A stretch of 64,000 bases of DNA, taken from the NCBI GenBank assembly GCA_045536305.1, contig JAZSNH010000086.1:1-64000 (forward strand), in the 5' to 3' direction. The translations under genes and the position numbers were made by a program. How positions within the stretch are numbered: position 1 is the stretch's first letter; the number at the start of each line of letters is the position of its first letter. Shown here one piece after another: positions 60,056 to 64,000 of this stretch. The notes beneath the pieces were generated by a model, which saw nothing but the letters and a program-made list of their open reading frames with translations, did no database searches and was not told the DNA's origin. The stretch comes from JAISGQ01 sp045536305. GTDB taxonomy: Bacteria; Bacillota; Clostridia; Oscillospirales; Acutalibacteraceae.

Positions 60056-60633
60056 GAACAGATATCAGACAAATAAAGCGTGAAAAGCGTGAAGAAATAA
60101 AAATATGGCGCCGCAATTTGGAGCCTCAGGACAAATTGGTTTTGGACAATGCTATAGCTGAAAGATTTTTTAACAGCTACGTTTATAAAAGAACAAAGCA
60201 GATTTTTATATATGTTTCTACCGCAATTGAGGTCGATTCTCTGAAAATAATCGAACGTGCGGTAAAGGAAGGAAAAAGGGTAGCATGTCCGAGATGCGTT
60301 GACGGTACAAGAGAGATGGATTTTTATTATATAAACTCTGTTGATGAACTTGAACCGGGTACATTTGGTGTTCTTGAACCGACAGCAAACAAGCAAAATC
60401 TGGTAACAGACTTTTCAAACGGAGTCTGCGTTGTTCCGGGTCTTGCGTTTGATTATGGCGGATTCAGATTGGGGTACGGAAAGGGATATTACGATCGTTT
60501 CCTTTCGGGCTATAACGGTTACACGTGCGGCCTGTGCTATGCTGAAAACGTAGTCCGTTTTCTCCCGCACGGAAGATTTGATCGCCATGTTGGATTACTT
60601 ATAACGGACAGGTTCAGCAAAAGATGCAGGTAA
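60052..60633 (+). CDS. 5-formyltetrahydrofolate cyclo-ligase
   Basis: A 193-residue enzyme converting 5-formyl-THF to methenyl-THF with ATP. It has the family signature GGFRLGYGKGYYDRF and VVPGLAFDYGG; KREKREEIKIWRRNL near the start is typical. It feeds folate to purine synthesis (purL) and thymidylate synthesis (thyX), both encoded upstream. It overlaps the DJ-1 gene by 4 bases (ATGA). Confidence 0.93.
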   Translation: MRTDIRQIKREKREEIKIWRRNLEPQDKLVLDNAIAERFFNSYVYKRTKQIFIYVSTAIEVDSLKIIERAVKEGKRVACPRCVDGTREMDFYYINSVDELEPGTFGVLEPTANKQNLVTDFSNGVCVVPGLAFDYGGFRLGYGKGYYDRFLSGYNGYTCGLCYAENVVRFLPHGRFDRHVGLLITDRFSKRCR

Positions 60634-60658
60634 ACCGGGAAGCTGCAGGCTTCCCGGT
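60634..60658. terminator. Bidirectional terminator
   Basis: ACCGGGAAGC/GCTTCCCGGT with a 5-base loop, between the cyclo-ligase gene and the convergent small membrane peptide gene. Confidence 0.7.
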
Positions 60659-60670
60659 CTTCCCAAAATA

Positions 60671-60757
60671 TCAGTCGTTGCAGCAGCCTATAGCGACGAT
60701 GACGATAAGAAGGATCCAAATCAGATTCTCACCGCAGAAAATTTTGTTAAGACACAT
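60671..60757 (-). CDS. 28-residue membrane peptide
   Basis: A very short gene. The peptide starts MCLNKIFCGE, then a hydrophobic run LIWILLIVIVAIG, and ends CCND. The ATG at 60757 has AGGTGA upstream with good spacing, and a terminator follows the stop, so it looks like a real gene. It resembles short Cys- and Trp-containing hydrophobic peptides found across clostridia; their function is unknown. It is divergent from mltG. Confidence 0.65.
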   Translation of the reverse strand: MCLNKIFCGENLIWILLIVIVAIGCCND

Positions 60758-60854
60758 TTATTTTCACCTCACTTAAATTGTGGTCACTACATTCTATGTC
60801 ATAAGCCGACGAAATGTCACATCTGTCAGTCGGCATGGAAAGGATGACTTTTGT

Positions 60855-62486
60855 ATGAATAACGACAATAACAGGAATAAAAGACAGGACGACGAAAGCA
60901 AAAAGACGTTCAGAGTAACGATTTCTGATGAAGATTATGCAGGCAGCGAGTATGATTACGGTCAGCAGAGAGGACAGTATTATACTCCGAACCGACAGCA
61001 GGGAGCATACAGATCACAGGGTCAGAATGCTGCATACAGAAATCAGAATGGGCAGAGAACACCTGCAAGAACAAATGAGTACGAGCAGAAAAGCGTACGT
61101 TCTGCGGTTCCCTCACAGCCAAAACGAACCAATAATACTCAGATGCAGCAATATCGTCAGCCTGCTCAGCCTCAGCTTACAAGAATGAGAACAGTGACCA
61201 CAAGAACAGGCGAACGATTTGAAATTCCGGAGGAAACCGCAATCCCTCCGAAAATCATGCGTAAAAACAGCAAGAACACAAAAAGCAGAGGCTGTGTTAT
61301 TGCGCTTGTTTATGCCGCTATAGTGTGTTCCATATCCGCTCTTCTTTCGTTCTACATTATTGTAGGACTTAACGATATGTTTGGACTGGTAAAGGAAGAA
61401 TCGGAGATTACGGTAGATGTTCCAAAGGATGCAACCCTTGATGATGTTACACGTATTCTCGATGATAACGGAATAGTTGAATATCCCTTCTTCTTTAAGC
61501 TTTATGCAGGCTTTACAAATGATTCGACATTCAAAGCAGGTACATTTGTGCTCAACACAAAGTCGGACTACGATCAGATAATAAGAAGACTTACAAAGCC
61601 TGCAACGGCGGATAACAGTATCGTTAAGGTTACAATTCCCGAAGGCTATACGGTTGAACAGATCGGCAGCATTCTTGAGGAATATTGTGTCTGCACAAAG
61701 GAAGCATTTATATATTCCGTTCAGTATGCGGATTTTTCAAGCTATGATTTTGTAAACTATATTCCCAAGGACGAAAAGAGAATTTACAGACTTGAGGGAT
61801 ATCTTTTCCCGAGCACCTATGATTTCTATATATGGGGCGGTTCGAAGCATGCGATCGGTAAGCTTCTTGCCGCATTTGAGGATAATGTTCTTGCAAATTC
61901 AGATTACGACTTTGATGCGATATCGAATGACAGCTCACTCTCGGCAGACAAGAAGACCGAAAAGAAAACATCACTTGGTCAAAAGCTTGATAAGATAATT
62001 GTCATGGCTTCTGTTGTCGAGCGCGAGGTTCCCGATCCTGAGGATATGAAGAAGGTATCCTCTGTATTCAATAACAGACTCAAGAACCCAAGTGTACAGG
62101 GTACGGGCGGTATGCTTCAGTCCGATGCGACCAGATGGTATCCCTTTGCTACCGCGGCTGCACTCAGGGAATCCGAACAGGTCACTACAGCCGAAAAAGA
62201 GAACTGGATCGAAAATCACAAGGGAAACTATCGACTGGTCGTAACGAATCCTAACGACGGCAGTCGAGTGATGTCTGATAATGTGTTTGATACATCGCTT
62301 TACGATACCTATGTTATAGCAGGGCTGCCTGTCGGACCGATATGCTGTCCGGGTATGAACTCAATAAAGGCGGCAATTTCTCCTGCGGACACAAAATATT
62401 ATTTCTTCTATTCAAAGAGCGATGGAACAACATTGTTTGCCGAAAACTATGACCAGCATCTTTCCAACATAAGGAGCGGAAGCTGA
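60855..62486 (+). CDS. mltG: Endolytic murein transglycosylase MltG
   Basis: A 543-residue YceG-family enzyme. A long Gln/Arg-rich cytoplasmic N-terminus (about 1-165) precedes one membrane helix (around 170-200). Outside are the LysM-like part (DVPKDATLDDVTRILDDNGI) and the catalytic domain with MASVVEREVPDP (active-site Glu) and VFNNRL, MLQSDATRWYPF. It cuts nascent peptidoglycan glycans and ends their growth. ATG at 60855 follows AAAGGATGA. It overlaps the U32 gene by one base. Confidence 0.95.
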   Translation: MNNDNNRNKRQDDESKKTFRVTISDEDYAGSEYDYGQQRGQYYTPNRQQGAYRSQGQNAAYRNQNGQRTPARTNEYEQKSVRSAVPSQPKRTNNTQMQQYRQPAQPQLTRMRTVTTRTGERFEIPEETAIPPKIMRKNSKNTKSRGCVIALVYAAIVCSISALLSFYIIVGLNDMFGLVKEESEITVDVPKDATLDDVTRILDDNGIVEYPFFFKLYAGFTNDSTFKAGTFVLNTKSDYDQIIRRLTKPATADNSIVKVTIPEGYTVEQIGSILEEYCVCTKEAFIYSVQYADFSSYDFVNYIPKDEKRIYRLEGYLFPSTYDFYIWGGSKHAIGKLLAAFEDNVLANSDYDFDAISNDSSLSADKKTEKKTSLGQKLDKIIVMASVVEREVPDPEDMKKVSSVFNNRLKNPSVQGTGGMLQSDATRWYPFATAAALRESEQVTTAEKENWIENHKGNYRLVVTNPNDGSRVMSDNVFDTSLYDTYVIAGLPVGPICCPGMNSIKAAISPADTKYYFFYSKSDGTTLFAENYDQHLSNIRSGS

Positions 62487-63709
62487 TGACAGTAAAAAGA
62501 AAGCCGGAGCTTTTAGCTCCGGCAGGTGATATGGACAGCCTCCGTGCTGCAGTGGAATTTGGTGCGGATGCTGTTTATCTTGCCGGAAAAAAATACGGAA
62601 TGAGGTCAGCTCCAAACAATTTTACCGAAAAAGAGCTTGAACAGGCGGTTGAGTATGCACATAACAATAATGTAAAGGTATATATTACATGTAATTCTGT
62701 GCTGCGAAACGATGAAATCGATGAACTGCCGGCGTTCCTTAACATGGTTCAAAACATAAATGCCGATGCCTTGATAATCAGCGACCTTGGTGTGATGAGC
62801 ATGGCAAAAATTCATGCTCCCAATGTGCCGATACATATCTCTACTCAGGCAGGCGTAGCAAACTATATGACTGCGAGGACTCTTGAGCAGATGGGCGCAT
62901 CGCGTGTTGTTCTTGCAAGAGAGCTTTCGTTTGATGAAATCAGGCAGCTGTATGATAATGTATCCGAAAGTCTGGAGATAGAAGCCTTTGTCCACGGCTC
63001 GATGTGTGTTTCTTTTTCGGGAAGATGCCTTTTGTCTAATTATATGACAAACCGCGATTCAAACAGGGGAGACTGCTCTCAGCCTTGCAGATGGAAGTAT
63101 GCACTCATGGAAGAAAAGCGTCCGGGAGAATACTTTCCCATATTTGAGGATGAGCATGGTGCACACATACTGAATTCACGGGATATGTGCATGATTTCTT
63201 ATATCCCTGAGTTGATATCGGCAGGAGTAACGAGCTTTAAAATCGAAGGAAGAGCAAAGTCATCTTATTACGTGGCAGTAGTAACAAATGCATACAGGGC
63301 TGCGATAGATGGCTGTATGAATTGCTCGGGTGAAGATTATAAGCCGGATAAATGGATAGTGGATGAACTTGAAAAAGTCAGCCACCGTGAGTATTCTGCC
63401 GGATTTTATCTTGGAAAAGAGCCGGGGCAGATATATAATAACGGCGGGTATGTTCGCAAATATGAGGTTGCCGCAGTGGTCGAATACTGTGAAAACGGAT
63501 ATATATATGCTGAACAAAGAAACAAGATATATAAAGGCGATACTCTTGATGCGCTTATACCAAAGGGAAAGCCGATCTTATTGAAGGCAGATCAGCTGAC
63601 AGATATTGAGGGTAATGATATTGAAAGTACGCCGCACCCAATGATGCACTATAAAATCAAGTCAGAAATTGTCCTCCCCAAGGGGACGTTTTTGAGGAAA
63701 GAAAACTAA
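62486..63709 (+). CDS. U32 peptidase-family protein (TrhP-like)
   Basis: A 407-residue U32-family protein. KPELLAPAGDMDSLRAAVEF and the Cys cluster HGSMCVSFSGRCLLSNYM, then RGDCSQPCRWKY, are diagnostic of the group whose members TrhP/YrrO/YegQ hydroxylate tRNA U34 rather than cut collagen. The four Cys probably hold an iron-sulfur cluster. It is cotranscribed with mltG, an order common in Firmicutes. The exact role, TrhP or another U32 subgroup, is not settled. Confidence 0.9.
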   Translation: MTVKRKPELLAPAGDMDSLRAAVEFGADAVYLAGKKYGMRSAPNNFTEKELEQAVEYAHNNNVKVYITCNSVLRNDEIDELPAFLNMVQNINADALIISDLGVMSMAKIHAPNVPIHISTQAGVANYMTARTLEQMGASRVVLARELSFDEIRQLYDNVSESLEIEAFVHGSMCVSFSGRCLLSNYMTNRDSNRGDCSQPCRWKYALMEEKRPGEYFPIFEDEHGAHILNSRDMCMISYIPELISAGVTSFKIEGRAKSSYYVAVVTNAYRAAIDGCMNCSGEDYKPDKWIVDELEKVSHREYSAGFYLGKEPGQIYNNGGYVRKYEVAAVVEYCENGYIYAEQRNKIYKGDTLDALIPKGKPILLKADQLTDIEGNDIESTPHPMMHYKIKSEIVLPKGTFLRKEN

Positions 63710-63751
63710 AAATACCCCTTTTAAACTTACATGTTTAAAAGGGGTATTTTT
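63708..63751 (+). terminator. Perfect 19-bp terminator
   Basis: Arms 63708-63726 and 63733-63751 are exact complements with a 6-base loop and T-run, right after the U32 gene. Confidence 0.9.
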
Positions 63752-63820
63752 GATTATGCGAAAATTGTCTGAGTATGAAGAAAATATATACAAAATACAA
63801 AGGTTTTTATTAATAATTTC

Positions 63821-63849
63821 TTTACAAATACAGAATGTTGTGATAAAAT
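63821..63849 (+). promoter_or_regulatory. Promoter of the last gene
   Basis: TTTACA (63821-63826), 17 bases, TAAAAT (63844-63849), giving a leader of about 90 bases. Confidence 0.7.
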
Positions 63850-63945
63850 CAATGTGTATATGTATGCGTTGAGATTTTACGCTCGGCGTATTAGACGTGA
63901 TAAGCGGTTTGCATTCATAAATGCAATGCAAAGGGGGCGCAAGAC

Positions 63946-64000
63946 ATGAGCGAATTCTTGGATGAAAATGAAAAAATAACAAGTGAAGAGGAAACGGACA
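63946..64000 (+). CDS. Start of an acidic protein, cut by the window edge
   Basis: ATG at 63946 follows AAAGGGGG. Eighteen codons are visible, beginning MSEFLDENEKITSEEE; the very acidic start resembles a disordered cytoplasmic tail. The family cannot be judged. Confidence 0.7.
   Translation, partial: MSEFLDENEKITSEEETD

Overview
The window looks like a chromosomal segment of a Gram-positive gut or rumen clostridium close to Ruminococcus (Oscillospiraceae). The reasons are moderate-to-low GC, strong AGGAGG-type ribosome sites, a SCIFF (ranthipeptide) locus, a GH94 cellobiose phosphorylase very like the Ruminococcus albus enzyme, a secreted NlpC/P60-SH3 protein with long Thr-Pro-Lys linkers, a single-chain PurL and ThyX instead of ThyA. 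There is no rRNA, prophage, insertion sequence or CRISPR array. One tRNA gene (Pro, anticodon CGG) is present. This assignment is inference; no marker gene settles the species.

Layout. 1-5.3 kb: palindromic repeats, small membrane proteins, an ABC exporter, a YitT/YczE-type membrane protein, a polysaccharide deacetylase and an SSAT-like acetyltransferase. 5.4-9.7 kb: a three-gene NuoE/NuoF/GltD-like flavin-iron-sulfur operon resembling the Sporomusa-type electron-bifurcating transhydrogenase. 10.0-12.8 kb: a two-gene RyR operon, a large RyR-SLOG-like-4TM protein plus a stand-alone RyR protein; this is the best candidate for an undescribed system. 13-18.8 kb: DUF3737 protein, sugar symporter plus oligo-glucosidase, MATE pump. 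19-24.3 kb: an orphan HTH protein and the glycolytic operon pgk-tpiA-gpmI. 24.5-28.5 kb: a surface LRR protein with new 13-residue repeats, an ECF sigma/anti-sigma pair and a membrane-tethered HTH-like protein. 28.6-33.1 kb: a phosphate regulon (response regulator, Na/Pi cotransporter, histidine kinase, DUF5662) with an excellent PHO box. 33.3-36.6 kb: cell-wall NlpC/P60-SH3 protein, a DtxR-family regulator and TrmB. 36.6-40.2 kb: a MATE remnant, the SCIFF peptide with its radical SAM maturase, and an Orn/Lys/Arg decarboxylase-family enzyme. 40.3-43.1 kb: feoA-feoB and a Cys-rich FeoB partner, with four palindromic operators. 43.1-46.3 kb: ilvBN and a YitT protein. 46.5-48.9 kb: cellobiose phosphorylase. 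49.2-51.1 kb: small accessory enzymes. 51.4 kb: tRNA-Pro. 51.7-60.6 kb: a long forward run starting with purL and including thyX and 5-formyl-THF cyclo-ligase. 60.7-64 kb: a 28-residue membrane peptide, mltG, a U32 peptidase-family gene, and the start of one more gene.

How the genes work together. Three regulatory circuits can be read directly. (1) Iron: the DtxR-family protein at 35.5 kb carries Met and Cys at the metal-selectivity positions, as in iron sensors, and the feo operon 5 kb away has four TTAGC-N4-GCTAA boxes, one on its transcription start. (2) Phosphate: three 11-bp-phased TTAACA repeats (plus one degenerate) sit just upstream of a TATAAT for the Na/Pi transporter, between it and its PhoP-like regulator. 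(3) Carbon: cellobiose phosphorylase and the symporter/oligo-glucosidase pair each have an inverted repeat near the promoter. Cellobiose phosphorolysis yields glucose-1-phosphate for the glycolysis encoded in part by pgk-tpiA-gpmI. Several intergenic hairpins are perfect 18-26 bp inverted repeats, longer than ordinary terminators.
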